Origin: Clostridium_AW sp040797845
GTDB taxonomy: Bacteria; Bacillota; Clostridia; Clostridiales; Clostridiaceae
NCBI GenBank assembly: GCA_040797845.1
Contig: JBFNFA010000002.1
Coordinates: forward strand, 1-64,000
Direction of reading: 5' to 3'
Length of the DNA: 64,000 nucleotides
The notes beneath the pieces were generated by a model. The model did no database searches. It was not told the DNA's origin and was given only the letters and a program-made list of their open reading frames with translations. The translations under genes were made by a program, and so were the position numbers. Below, piece after piece: positions 7,718 through 17,088 of this stretch (its first letter is position 1; each line of letters opens with the position of its first letter).

Positions 7718-9235
7718 TTAATTTACAGCACTTACTGCATATTTCATAATTTTTTCCTGTGTAGCTTCTTCTCTATGTAACTCTCCTGATAATCTTCCTT
7801 CACTCATAACTAATATCCTATCGCTTATGCCCAACACTTCAGACATATCTGAGGAAATCATTACTATAGCTTTTCCCATACTTTTAAGTTCATTTAAAAC
7901 TTCATATATTTCTTTTTTTGCTCCCACATCTATTCCCCTAGTAGGTTCATCGATTATAAGTATTTTAGGTGAAATCATAATCCATTTTGCTATTATAGCC
8001 TTTTGCTGATTTCCTCCGCTTAATTTTTTAATCACTTGATCTAATGAGGGAGTTTTTACTGACAACTTTTTTATATAATCTTCTACATCTTTAATCTCTG
8101 CTTTTTTATTTATTTTTTTTATGCCATTTTCATACCTCTTCAAATTACAAAGACTAATATTTTTCCCCACGGACATATTAAATATGAGACCTTCTTTTTT
8201 TCTATCCTCTGATAAATAAGCTATTCCATTTTCTACTGCATCTTTAGTGGAGGTTATATTTACTTTTTTACCTTCAACATATATTTCTCCACTATTCTTT
8301 TTATATTCTCCAAATATGGCTTTAGCAACTTCCGTTCTCCCTGAACCCATTAAACCTGCTATTCCGAGTATCTCTCCTCTTCTAACTTCAAAGGATACAT
8401 TTTTTACTTTGTTTTTGTAGCTTAGCCCTTCTACCTTTAAAAGAGCTTCCCCCTTTTCAACTTTTTTATAAGGAAATTGCTCCTCTAATTTTCTTCCAAC
8501 CATCATGGCTATTAAATTATCTTTTGTAACCTCTTTTACTTGAACTTCTCCTATGTACTTACCATCTCTTAGCACATTTACCCTATCACATATTTGAAAA
8601 ATTTCCTCTAACCTATGAGAAATATATATTATAGAAATTCCTTGAGATTTTAATTTTCTTATAACTTGAAACAACCTTTCCGTTTCCACATCTGTTAAGG
8701 CAGTTGTAGGCTCATCCATAATGATCAACTTAGATTTTTTTGAAATGGCTTTAATTATTTCTATCATCTGCATTTCCCCAATGTTTATATCTTTAACTGA
8801 TGTATCAACATCTAGGGTAAATCCTATAGTTGATAAAAGATTTTTACTTTCTTTTCTCATATAATCTTTATCAAGTTTATTAAAAACACCTTTGTATTTT
8901 TCATTTCCTAAAAAAATATTTTCATATATTTTTAAATTGGGAAGCAAACTTAATTCCTGATGAATTATAGATATACCTAGTTTTTCTCCATCTTTTATTC
9001 CGTTTATATCAACTTCTTCTCCATTAATAAATATGCTTCCTGAATCTTTTTTATATACACCACACAATATTTTCATCAAAGTAGATTTTCCCGCTCCATT
9101 TTCTCCTAAAAGTGCTAGAACCTCTCCTTCATAGACTTTCAATTCTACATCCTCAAGAGCTTTTACTCCAGAAAAGTGTTTAGAAATACTTTTCATCTCT
9201 AAAAAAGGGAATTTTTTTAACCTATTTTCCTCCAT
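7718..9235 (-). CDS. rbsA: Ribose ABC transporter, double ATPase
   Basis: 505 residues with two ABC ATPase halves. The first has Walker A GENGAGKSTLMKIL near residue 43, signature INIGEMQMIEI and Walker B LIIMDEPTTAL. The second has the degenerate P-loop GLMGSGRTEVAK near residue 293, signature LSGGNQQKA and ILIIDEPTRGID. This asymmetry is typical of the monosaccharide CUT2 family. Its ATG overlaps the rbsD stop codon (TAATG), so translation is coupled. Confidence 0.95.
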   Translation of the reverse strand: MEENRLKKFPFLEMKSISKHFSGVKALEDVELKVYEGEVLALLGENGAGKSTLMKILCGVYKKDSGSIFINGEEVDINGIKDGEKLGISIIHQELSLLPNLKIYENIFLGNEKYKGVFNKLDKDYMRKESKNLLSTIGFTLDVDTSVKDINIGEMQMIEIIKAISKKSKLIIMDEPTTALTDVETERLFQVIRKLKSQGISIIYISHRLEEIFQICDRVNVLRDGKYIGEVQVKEVTKDNLIAMMVGRKLEEQFPYKKVEKGEALLKVEGLSYKNKVKNVSFEVRRGEILGIAGLMGSGRTEVAKAIFGEYKKNSGEIYVEGKKVNITSTKDAVENGIAYLSEDRKKEGLIFNMSVGKNISLCNLKRYENGIKKINKKAEIKDVEDYIKKLSVKTPSLDQVIKKLSGGNQQKAIIAKWIMISPKILIIDEPTRGIDVGAKKEIYEVLNELKSMGKAIVMISSDMSEVLGISDRILVMSEGRLSGELHREEATQEKIMKYAVSAVN

Positions 9236-9630
9236 TAGAAAACCACTCCTGATTTTAATATTATATTTGCATAGGGTGTTTGTTCTCCAGTTCTTATAAC
9301 GGCTTTACAGTTCTTAAGCCTTCCTTTCAATTCTTCATGGGTAATAAAATTTATTTTCACCTGTCCTAATTCTCTTTTTATCTCTTCATAAAGTTGTGGA
9401 CTTACCTTTTTAGTTTCATTAGCAATTTCTACTTCTTCTACTTGTAGTTCTAGTAGTACCGCTTTTAAAGTTTGAATAAAAGTAGGTATATCTTTTATAA
9501 GAGCTAAATCTATTCTTTCAGTTTCCTTAGGTATAGGGAGACCACAATCTCCTATAGCTATGGCATCTGTATGTCCCATTGTAGAAATTACAGACGATAT
9601 TTTATGATTTAAAATTCCTATTTTTTTCAT
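9235..9630 (-). CDS. rbsD: D-ribose pyranase
   Basis: 131 residues from the ATG at 9630, which has AGGGGGAG 5 bases before it. A frame extension to 9723 has none and would run through the upstream terminator. RbsD converts beta-pyranose to beta-furanose ribose so that it can be phosphorylated. The family motif MKKIGILNHKISSVISTMGH at the start carries the catalytic His, and GDCGLPIP follows. It is the first gene of rbsDACB. No ribokinase or RbsR gene is in the operon, so these must be elsewhere. Confidence 0.93.
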   Translation of the reverse strand: MKKIGILNHKISSVISTMGHTDAIAIGDCGLPIPKETERIDLALIKDIPTFIQTLKAVLLELQVEEVEIANETKKVSPQLYEEIKRELGQVKINFITHEELKGRLKNCKAVIRTGEQTPYANIILKSGVVF

Positions 9631-9694
9631 TAAATCTCCCCCTAAAAAGCTTATTGCTTCCTTATATATATTCTTATGGGACAAGTTATAAAAA

Positions 9695-9724
9695 AATGAC
9701 AATAGGATAAAACCTATTGTCATT
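9695..9724 (-). terminator. Terminator of the TPR gene
   Basis: A perfect 12-bp stem AATGACAATAGG/CCTATTGTCATT with a 6-base loop, followed on the minus strand by a T-tract (TTTTTTT). It separates the TPR gene from the rbs operon. Confidence 0.9.
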
Positions 9725-9730
9725 CTTATA

Positions 9731-11419
9731 TTAATAAAACATTACTAAATCAGGTATTTTTAATTTTGTATTAGCTTGTGATTTTTGATAATCATCATAA
9801 AGTTTTTTAGCTTTTTCATAATTATCCTTTACCGTTTTCTTTGTATATTCATCCGTATCATTTGTAAGCGCCTTAACCGCTGCTTGTAAATTATAAACCC
9901 CTCTTTGAATATCTGCGGGGACAGTTATATAATAACATCCTGCATTGTTTAAGGTTAATGGGTCGTTTTTGTCTGCTTCGTAGGCAAACCTTATTTCTTT
10001 TATAGCCTCTTCATTTTTGCCGTTAAGATAATATATGGTACCTAATGTCCTGTGATATTTAGGAACATCATTCTTAAGTTTTATGGTTTCATTCAATATA
10101 TTTATGGCTTTATCATCTTCTTTTTTTGATAGATGAATAATGGCCATATTATATTTAATCTCTGCATCTTCTGGTTTTACTATCTCAGCAAACTTAAAAT
10201 ATTCTAATGCCTTGTCATCGTTATCTGCATTCCAGTAATGATTAGCTATGTTAAGCATTATATTATAATTATAAGGTTCTATAAACATAGCCGTCCTAAA
10301 ATAAGGTTCTATCTCTGAAGTCTTACCTCTCTTCTTTAATATCTGTGGCATTAAAAAAGCATAGTTGTCTGGATAATCTTCATTCTTATATAGAGATTGT
10401 TTTGCATATTCTTCAGCCTTGTCCAAATTATCTTTATTTAAATAGAACCATGCTGCATTGTGTAAAACTCTATAATCTTCCTTATATTTATTTAATAAAT
10501 CATTTATAATCTTTTCTGCTTCCTCATCCTTACCTAGGTCTTGTTGTATATTAGCTTCTATTATATACTTTTGAATCTTTCCAATGTCTTCGTCCTTAAT
10601 TGAATCCATTATATTAGTGGCTTGTGCTACGGTGTCTTTGCTCATAGAGTATATTTTAGCCATCCACATTTTATAAGCTACATCCTTTGGATTTTTAGTA
10701 GAAAGATTGTGTATATCTTCTAGAAGAGTATCTTTATCATTAAGTGCAATTTGCACTAATACATCATATATTTTAGACTCATCTTTATCAATATCCCAGG
10801 CCTTTCTAAGAACTGAAAATCCTTTTTCTTTATCACCAGTGAGCATTAACATTCTGCTATACTCCGCCATATCATAGGATGATTTTTCATCTACAGGATA
10901 TGAGGATAAAATTTCTTTAGCCTTATCATAATTGTCATTTGCCATATAAACTGCAAACATTATTTTTATAAGCTGCTTATCATTTGGGTTGTTTTTTAAG
11001 GCCTTTTCACCATCTTCTAATGCCTTTTTAAAATCCTTGTTCATATATTCAGTGAAAACAACGAGATTAATTACATCTTCAGAGTTTTTCTTAAGTTCTT
11101 CTATTTTTATTTCTTCTAAATATTTTCTAGATTTTTCTAAATCTCCTGTAACTGAATAAATTTGCGCTATTTTAGCTTTCCATAGAGGAGACTGATCCTT
11201 TTCATAAAGTTTATTAAACTCTTGTATAGCTTTATCAAATTCTGCGTTATAATAATATTGTTCAGCTTTATTAGTAGCTATACTAAATTTAGCCTTTTCA
11301 GTTTTTTGATAATATATAAACGCAGAAATTATTAAAATAGCCGACAAAATTCCCGCTAGAATTTTTTTATTATTTTTGGCTAAATCAACCCAATCTTTAG
11401 AGGTAGCAGTATTGTTCAT
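9731..11419 (-). CDS. Membrane-anchored TPR protein
   Basis: 562 residues from the ATG at 11419, which follows GGGAGG by 7 bases. A longer frame to 11446 lacks a site. One membrane segment near residues 19-37 (KKILAGILSAILIISAFIYY) has little charge before it, so the large domain probably faces outside. The rest is a chain of about 12-14 tetratricopeptide repeats, for example AEQYYYNAEFDKAIQEFNKL, ALEYFKFAEIVKPEDAEI and RTLGTIYYLNGKNEEAIKEI. TPR solenoids bind proteins; the partner is not evident. It stands alone between its terminator and the divergent capA-like gene. Confidence 0.85.
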   Translation of the reverse strand: MNNTATSKDWVDLAKNNKKILAGILSAILIISAFIYYQKTEKAKFSIATNKAEQYYYNAEFDKAIQEFNKLYEKDQSPLWKAKIAQIYSVTGDLEKSRKYLEEIKIEELKKNSEDVINLVVFTEYMNKDFKKALEDGEKALKNNPNDKQLIKIMFAVYMANDNYDKAKEILSSYPVDEKSSYDMAEYSRMLMLTGDKEKGFSVLRKAWDIDKDESKIYDVLVQIALNDKDTLLEDIHNLSTKNPKDVAYKMWMAKIYSMSKDTVAQATNIMDSIKDEDIGKIQKYIIEANIQQDLGKDEEAEKIINDLLNKYKEDYRVLHNAAWFYLNKDNLDKAEEYAKQSLYKNEDYPDNYAFLMPQILKKRGKTSEIEPYFRTAMFIEPYNYNIMLNIANHYWNADNDDKALEYFKFAEIVKPEDAEIKYNMAIIHLSKKEDDKAINILNETIKLKNDVPKYHRTLGTIYYLNGKNEEAIKEIRFAYEADKNDPLTLNNAGCYYITVPADIQRGVYNLQAAVKALTNDTDEYTKKTVKDNYEKAKKLYDDYQKSQANTKLKIPDLVMFY

Positions 11420-11583
11420 ATTAATCCTCCCATTATAAACTAACATTTTTACTTACGTTTATATAGATTTTATCAAATATACTCAAAAAATGCCATAGGA
11501 TTATAATGTATTTTATAGTGACAGAGATATAAAAATATCTTATTATTTTATTTAGTAGAATATTTAAATTTACAGGAGGTTTT

Positions 11584-12738
11584 ATGAGTAAAAAGAAAAC
11601 TTCAAATTTAGTTGTTGCATTTTTAATATTTGGATTGCTTATTTTAACAGGAACTATTTCCTATGTAATATACTATTCTAAAAATATTACTCAAATCCAA
11701 AATACTAAAGAAAAAGATACGGAAGTTTCCGCATCGAAAAATGATGAGAAAGAAACAAAAGAAGTGCCCAAGAAAGATGTTTTCTCTGAAGTTCTATTAA
11801 GCTTTGCAGGGGATTCAACTATCGGTCATGATAGTAATTTCGCTTTTGCTAATAGTCTTCCTTACGTGCTTAATAAGAACAATAATGATTTTTCTTACTT
11901 CTTTAAAAATGTAGCTCCAATATTTAAAGAAGATGATATCTCAATTGTAAACTTAGAAACTACCTTTACTACATCTGATACTAGAGAGTCGAAGCAATTT
12001 AACTTTAAAGCGGATCCTTCTTATGCAAAATCTCTAGCTTTAGGTCATATTGAAGGTGTAAATATTTCAAATAACCATATTTATGATTATAAACAACAGG
12101 GATTTAACGACACTATGAAGGCTTTGAAGGATAATAATATAAACTATTTTGGTGAAAATAACGTTTGGACTACTGAAGTAAATGGAGCTAAGTTCGGATT
12201 TTTAGGATATATGGGCTTTAACGATTACCCTGAATTTAGAACTAAATTAGAAAAGGATATAAAAAAATTAAAGGATGAGGGTCGTATTGTTATAATTAAC
12301 TTCCATTGGGGGGTGGAGAATAGCTATTACCCTGTGGGTTCTCAAGAAACCTTAGCTCGCTTTGCTATAGATGTGGGAGCTGACCTAATTGTAGGACACC
12401 ATCCTCATGTAATTCAAGGTATAGAACAATACAAGGGTAAAATTATAGCTTATAGTTTAGGTAATTTCTGCTTTGGTGGAAACTTTAATCCTAGAGATAA
12501 AGATACTTTTATACTGCAGGTTAAGTATAAATTAAAAAATGGTGTTCCTCAGTCATATGCTGTGAGAGCTATACCAACTAGTATTTCTTCCGTGGATTAT
12601 ATTAACGATTATTGTCCTACTCCAATGGAAGGCGATAATAAGGCAAGACTCTTGAAGAAACTAAATAACCTCTCTAAAAATGCTGGTTTTACCGTATCAG
12701 ACGAGTTTTATGAAATAAGTTATAATGGGAAAAATTGA
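11584..12738 (+). CDS. CapA-family (poly-gamma-glutamate synthesis type) protein
   Basis: 384 residues. One N-terminal membrane anchor (about 9-31) is followed by a charged linker and the CapA metallophosphatase-like domain from about residue 68. Visible motifs are SFAGDSTIGHD, NLETTFT, ISNNHIYDY, INFHWGVE, VGHHPHVIQG and AYSLGNF, which include the Asp/His/Asn ligands of the calcineurin-like fold. Family members take part in poly-gamma-glutamate capsule anchoring, but most clostridial homologues stand alone and their substrate is unknown. No pgsB or pgsC is nearby, so a capsule role is not supported here. AGGAGG lies 5 bases before the ATG. Confidence 0.88.
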   Translation: MSKKKTSNLVVAFLIFGLLILTGTISYVIYYSKNITQIQNTKEKDTEVSASKNDEKETKEVPKKDVFSEVLLSFAGDSTIGHDSNFAFANSLPYVLNKNNNDFSYFFKNVAPIFKEDDISIVNLETTFTTSDTRESKQFNFKADPSYAKSLALGHIEGVNISNNHIYDYKQQGFNDTMKALKDNNINYFGENNVWTTEVNGAKFGFLGYMGFNDYPEFRTKLEKDIKKLKDEGRIVIINFHWGVENSYYPVGSQETLARFAIDVGADLIVGHHPHVIQGIEQYKGKIIAYSLGNFCFGGNFNPRDKDTFILQVKYKLKNGVPQSYAVRAIPTSISSVDYINDYCPTPMEGDNKARLLKKLNNLSKNAGFTVSDEFYEISYNGKN

Positions 12739-12800
12739 TGTTATGTATTATAATATACTAATGTGAGATTGCGTGATATCCTAAATTTCAAATAAAGGGT

Positions 12801-14162
12801 GTGTTTAAAATTAATATTAAATTTTACATAAGCGTAATAGTTTCAAAAATAGTTATGAAACTTTCAAAAACCTTCTTTAAAGGGGGATCAAATTTCCCAG
12901 GAAAAGTAGCTTTAAAATTAGATGGAAGTATATTAAAAACTTTAGGTAAGGATTATAAGGTAATACTTATCACTGGAACCAATGGTAAAACAACCACCAC
13001 TAGCATGATTTATAACATGCTTAAGGATAGTTCAAGAAAAGTTATAACCAACCACACTGGTGCTAATATGCTCCCTGGCATAGTATCCTGCTTTGTAGAA
13101 AACTTTAAATTTAATGATAATTATACAGGGGAAAAATATGCTGTAATTGAAATAGATGAGGCAAATGTAAAGTTTGTTACTGAATTCATAACTCCTGAAA
13201 TAATAACTATTACAAATTTATTCAGAGACCAATTAGATAGATATGGAGAAGTGTACACAACTCTTTTAAAGATATTAGAAGGCGTTGAAAAATCTCCTTT
13301 TTCCACTTTACTTTTAAATGGAGATGAATCTTTATTAGGAGATTTGCCAGTACCTAATGAAAGAGTGTATTATGGGCTAAATTTCCCTCTACAGGATTCT
13401 GAAAACCTAGATAATAATGCTGACTCAAAGTTTTGCAAAAAATGCAAAAATCCTTACACATATAATTTTATAACCTATAATCATTTAGGTGATTATCTGT
13501 GCGAAAGTTGTGGATATAAAAGACCACCTCTAAAATACAAGGTGGATGATATAAAAGAGCTTTCTAGAGAAGGGTCAGTAGTTACCATTGGTGAAAAAGA
13601 AATTTACATTAATCAACCTGGTATCTACAATATATACAATGCCCTTTGTGCATATTCTATAGGTAGAGAATTAGGTTTAGATAAGGATATAATATCAGCT
13701 ACTCTTAAAAATCAGAAAAGCAGTTTTGGAAGGCAAGAAGAGATTAAGATAGATGATAAAGAGGTTAAAATAATACTGGTTAAAAATCCAGCTGGCTATG
13801 ATCAAGCCATAAATACAGTGTCCTTAGATGATAGAAAGATCAATTTAGTTACAATGTTAAATGATAATTACGCTGATGGAAGGGACATATCTTGGATATG
13901 GGATGTAAAGTTTGAAAATCTTTCTTCCTTAGATGTAGAGAAAATTATGATCTCTGGGGAAAGGCTCTACGACATGGCTATAAGACTTAAAATTGCTGGA
14001 TTGCCAGAAGAAGGTTTCTCTTTATGTGAAAACTACGATAATTTATTAGATGAAATTAAAGGTTGTGAAAGTAACGTAGTATATGTATTAGCTACATACA
14101 CTGCCATGATTAATTTTAGAAAATATCTTCACAGTAAAAATTATATAGATAAACTTTGGTAG
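12801..14162 (+). CDS. murT: Lipid II isoglutaminyl synthase, MurT subunit
   Basis: 453 residues from a GTG start. MurT with GatD amidates the D-glutamate of lipid II to D-isoglutamine. The Mur-ligase ATP site is ITGTNGKTTTTSM (residues 58-70). A zinc ribbon follows near 208-243 (CKKC and CESC, four Cys), a hallmark of MurT. The C-terminal DUF1727 domain carries LNDNYADGRDISWIWD, including the Asp thought to act with GatD. A later ATG (residue 19) would cut into the conserved N-terminal helix, so the GTG is preferred although its site (AAGGG) is weak. gatD follows after 16 bases. Confidence 0.95.
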   Translation: MFKINIKFYISVIVSKIVMKLSKTFFKGGSNFPGKVALKLDGSILKTLGKDYKVILITGTNGKTTTTSMIYNMLKDSSRKVITNHTGANMLPGIVSCFVENFKFNDNYTGEKYAVIEIDEANVKFVTEFITPEIITITNLFRDQLDRYGEVYTTLLKILEGVEKSPFSTLLLNGDESLLGDLPVPNERVYYGLNFPLQDSENLDNNADSKFCKKCKNPYTYNFITYNHLGDYLCESCGYKRPPLKYKVDDIKELSREGSVVTIGEKEIYINQPGIYNIYNALCAYSIGRELGLDKDIISATLKNQKSSFGRQEEIKIDDKEVKIILVKNPAGYDQAINTVSLDDRKINLVTMLNDNYADGRDISWIWDVKFENLSSLDVEKIMISGERLYDMAIRLKIAGLPEEGFSLCENYDNLLDEIKGCESNVVYVLATYTAMINFRKYLHSKNYIDKLW

Positions 14163-14178
14163 TAAGGGAGGAAAATTT

Positions 14179-14901
14179 ATGGAATTAAATATTTGTCATC
14201 TATATCCTGACCTCCTTAATGTTTACGGTGATATTGGAAACGTTCATATACTGAAATACAGAGGAGAAAAAAGAGGTATCAAAGTAAACATAATAAACTT
14301 GTCAGTTAATGAAGAGTTTAAAGGTGATGACTACGATATAGTGTTCTTCGGTGGAGGACAGGATTATGAACAATCCATAGTTTCTAAGGACTTAATGGAG
14401 ACTAAAAAAGAGGCTATAAAGGAATATATAGAAAAAGAAAAAGTAATGCTCTCAATATGTGGTGGGTATCAATTGCTTGGTAAATATTATACCACTGTAG
14501 AGGGTGAAAAATTAGATGGATTGGATATCTTACCAATATATACAGATAGCGGCAAGGGACGTTTTATAGGAAATACCGTAATAATTAATGAGGATTTTTC
14601 CGAAACTTATGTAGGCTTTGAAAATCATTCTGGCAGAACCTACATTGGAGATTTAAAGCCTTTAGGCAGGGTAATAAGAGGTTTTGGCAACAATGGTGAG
14701 GACGGTTTTGAGGGATGCATTTATAAAAATACCTTTGGCACTTACTTCCACGGGTCTTTATTATCTAAAAACCCTGAGCTTGCTGATAGGCTATTAAAAA
14801 TTGCCCTTGAGAATAAATATGGTGAAGAAGTTGAGCTATCACCTCTTGATGACACTTTAGAGATGAAGGCTAAAGACTATATAATAAATAAAAAAGATTA
14901 G
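14179..14901 (+). CDS. gatD: Lipid II isoglutaminyl synthase, GatD glutaminase subunit
   Basis: 240 residues, a CobB/CobQ-like class I glutamine amidotransferase. It supplies ammonia to MurT. The nucleophile Cys94 lies in LSICGGYQLLG and the catalytic His near residue 190 in FGTYFHGSLL. The N-terminus (ELNICHLYPDLLNVYGDIGN) is typical of GatD. GGGAGG lies before the ATG. The last codons (AAAGACTATATAATAAATA) are echoed twice in the following intergenic region, on both sides of the HEARO-like insertion. Confidence 0.95.
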   Translation: MELNICHLYPDLLNVYGDIGNVHILKYRGEKRGIKVNIINLSVNEEFKGDDYDIVFFGGGQDYEQSIVSKDLMETKKEAIKEYIEKEKVMLSICGGYQLLGKYYTTVEGEKLDGLDILPIYTDSGKGRFIGNTVIINEDFSETYVGFENHSGRTYIGDLKPLGRVIRGFGNNGEDGFEGCIYKNTFGTYFHGSLLSKNPELADRLLKIALENKYGEEVELSPLDDTLEMKAKDYIINKKD

Positions 14902-14934
14902 TGAAAATTAAAGACTATATAGCGAATACAAAAA
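14872..14934 (+). repeat. Direct-repeat copies of the gatD 3' end
   Basis: AAAGACTATATAATAAATA (14872-14890, coding) is followed by AAAGACTATATAGCGAATAC (14910-14929). A third related copy, AAAGACTAAAAGCTATATAA then CGAATACAAAA, follows the inserted element at 15132-15162. Confidence 0.6.
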
Positions 14935-14935
14935 T

Positions 14936-15132
14936 ATTTATCCCATGACTACCATCCGTAATACTCCCATTTTCTACAAGTGGGAGATATTAAAACTCTT
15001 GAGCTTCAGCGATTTAGAGTTCTTATGCTGTGCATAACGGATGCTACGTCCCTGGATAAGTTCTTCTAAGCTTCAGTTGGAGTAAGTATTCCTTTTAAAC
15101 AAACCCCATCTGAAGCTAAGAATCACTTGATA
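14936..15132 (-). ncRNA. HEARO-like / omega-RNA-like structured element, full copy 1
   Basis: On the minus strand the element begins TATCAAGTGATTCTTAGCTT and ends GGTAGTCATGGGATAAAT. The first hairpin pairs 15110-15122 with 15064-15076 (one mismatch in 13). Next comes CTTATCCAGGGACGTAGCAT, whose TTATCC can pair with the terminal GGATAA and whose ATCCGT can pair with ACGGAT near the end. Variable hairpins lie inside. A second copy (63643-63843) shares the core and both ends but differs in the variable loops. From memory this pattern fits HEARO RNAs, which are the omega RNAs of IscB elements. The RNA identity is inference; the repeat is certain. No iscB gene adjoins. Confidence 0.6.
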
Positions 15133-15231
15133 AAGACTAAAAGCTATATAACGAATACAAAAGTGGAGGGTCAGAAGTTAGTTCTGATCCTCTAATAAGT
15201 TTAAGGTAACATTGGAAAGGATTTTAAATAA
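15132..15231. other. Intergenic region before the LtaS-like gene
   Basis: It contains the third direct-repeat copy of the gatD tail (15132-15162) and a hairpin GAGGGTCAGAA/TTCTGATCCTC (15167-15193) without a following T-run. It could be an operator, attenuator or transcript 5' structure for the downstream gene. Confidence 0.4.
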
Positions 15232-17085
15232 ATGAAGTTAGTTGTAAATAATTCATACACACCATCTCCAGTTAGAAATTATGTTAATAAAGCTATTCTC
15301 ATATTTAATGAAAATCGTATTTTTTTTCTTACCATATTATTTTTATTAATGAAATCCATATTGTTTCTTGGTTTTATCGCTTCTTCTTCTGGAAACTACA
15401 TTGCACTTTTTAAACTACCTATATATTTAGTTAATTTTATACTATATATAAGCCTTATAACTATTTTTCTATCCGTTGGATATTTATTTAAAGGTTTAGG
15501 TCAAGCTTTAGCCTTTGTAACTATAAATCTTTTACTATCTTTATTTATGATAGCAGATCTTATATATTATAGAGGATTTCAAAGTTTTATTTCTATATAT
15601 AGTTTATCTCAGGGAGGAAATTTAGATAACCTTGGTGAGACGATAATTTCAATGCTAAGATCACAGGACATATTATTTATTATTGATATTATAATATTTC
15701 TAGTTATAATTCTAAGACAAAAGACTATTTATAGACAAGCTAAGAGGAAAGTTTCTTTGTTTTTCATTTTATTGATAGCAAGTAGTTCCCTATCTTTTTA
15801 CTATCACTACCGCTATGATATACTAGAAGATGGCAAAAACAAAAGATATTTTCATATATATTGGTCTCCTCTTTATAGTATGGGGAGCATGTCCCCTATA
15901 GGATATCATATATACGATAGTTACCTATATTTTAAAAACTCAAAACAATTAGAGTTAACAGAAAAAGATCATGAGGAAATAAAAGCCTGGTATGAAAATA
16001 AGGAAAAGAATATTGAAGATAATTCCTATAAAGGAGCTTTAAAGGGGAAAAATTTAATATTTATGCAAATAGAATCATTAGAAAGTTTCTTAATAGGAGC
16101 AAAAGTGGATGGAGAAGAGATAACTCCTAATTTAAATAAGCTATTAAAAAATTCCCTTCACTTTTCAGAAATATATGAACAGGTTAGCGGTGGAAATAGT
16201 TCAGATGGAGATCTAATGGCTAATACTTCCATGCATCCAGTAAAGAACGGCTCTACTTTTTTCCGTTTTCCAAAGAATAAATATAATTCTTTGCCTAGGC
16301 TCATGAAAAAGCTAGGTTATTATACCTCTGCTTTTCATCCAGATGGCGGTGGATATTGGAATTGGATGCCTGCTTTGCAATCTATGGAATTTGATAAATG
16401 CACTGATGTTACAGGATTTAAATTAGATGAGAGCATTGGCCTAGGACTTAGCGATGGAAGCTACTTAAAACAGCTGAGCGAAAAAATAATTTCTCAACCT
16501 AGACCTTTTTATTCTTTCTTCGTTACCTTAACAAGTCATATGCCTTTTGATCTACCAAAAGAATACAGGCATATGAAACTACCTGCTGAAATGGATAGCA
16601 ATGTATTAGGTGACTATTTCCAGAGTATACACTATACAGACAAGCACTTAGGAAAATTTATAGATTCTTTAGAAGAAAGTGATTTATTAAAAGATACTGT
16701 ACTAGTTATTTACGGTGATCACACTGGTGTTCATAAATATTATAAGGATAAACTGGAGGCTATAAATCCAAAAGAAGATTGGTGGTATAAGGACAGCTTT
16801 AAAGTCCCTCTTATAATATATTCAAAGGATTTAGAAGGAAAAAGCTTCAAAACTATCGGTGGACAAGTGGATATAATGCCAACAGTAGCTTATCTTATGG
16901 GGGTACCTGAAGAAGAATTTATCAATACTGCTATGGGAAGAAATTTACTAAAAACCCGTAGAAATTTCACAATATTAAGCAACGGCGTATATATAGGTGA
17001 CTATAAAACTGAAGAAGAAAAACGTCACGCCGTAGAAGCTCTAAATATATCAGATAAACTTATCCGAAGCGGATATTTTAAATAA
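15232..17085 (+). CDS. LTA-synthase-like membrane sulfatase-fold enzyme
   Basis: 617 residues. Five hydrophobic helices lie in residues about 28-190, followed by an extracellular alkaline-phosphatase/sulfatase-fold domain from about 270. Motifs are LIFMQIESLESF (metal-binding Glu281), EQVSGGNSSDGDLMANTSMH (nucleophile region), TSHMPF, and VIYGDHTGVHKYY (Asp/His metal ligands). LtaS polymerises glycerol phosphate from phosphatidylglycerol on the outer membrane face. The residue aligned with the LtaS catalytic Thr (G-K-T-S-D) is Ser323 here. It could make lipoteichoic acid, prime it, or transfer another phospho-head group. A REPIN hairpin follows the stop. Confidence 0.88.
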   Translation: MKLVVNNSYTPSPVRNYVNKAILIFNENRIFFLTILFLLMKSILFLGFIASSSGNYIALFKLPIYLVNFILYISLITIFLSVGYLFKGLGQALAFVTINLLLSLFMIADLIYYRGFQSFISIYSLSQGGNLDNLGETIISMLRSQDILFIIDIIIFLVIILRQKTIYRQAKRKVSLFFILLIASSSLSFYYHYRYDILEDGKNKRYFHIYWSPLYSMGSMSPIGYHIYDSYLYFKNSKQLELTEKDHEEIKAWYENKEKNIEDNSYKGALKGKNLIFMQIESLESFLIGAKVDGEEITPNLNKLLKNSLHFSEIYEQVSGGNSSDGDLMANTSMHPVKNGSTFFRFPKNKYNSLPRLMKKLGYYTSAFHPDGGGYWNWMPALQSMEFDKCTDVTGFKLDESIGLGLSDGSYLKQLSEKIISQPRPFYSFFVTLTSHMPFDLPKEYRHMKLPAEMDSNVLGDYFQSIHYTDKHLGKFIDSLEESDLLKDTVLVIYGDHTGVHKYYKDKLEAINPKEDWWYKDSFKVPLIIYSKDLEGKSFKTIGGQVDIMPTVAYLMGVPEEEFINTAMGRNLLKTRRNFTILSNGVYIGDYKTEEEKRHAVEALNISDKLIRSGYFK

Positions 17086-17088
17086 AGT

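Noticed and set aside
9917..9926. GGGGACAGTT as a possible REP copy
   Set aside because: It lies inside the TPR coding sequence, lacks the rest of the core and has no partner; most likely chance.
15167..15193. GAGG-TCAGAA hairpin as a terminator of gatD
   Set aside because: It lacks a following T-run and lies over 260 bases past the stop; left as an unassigned hairpin.
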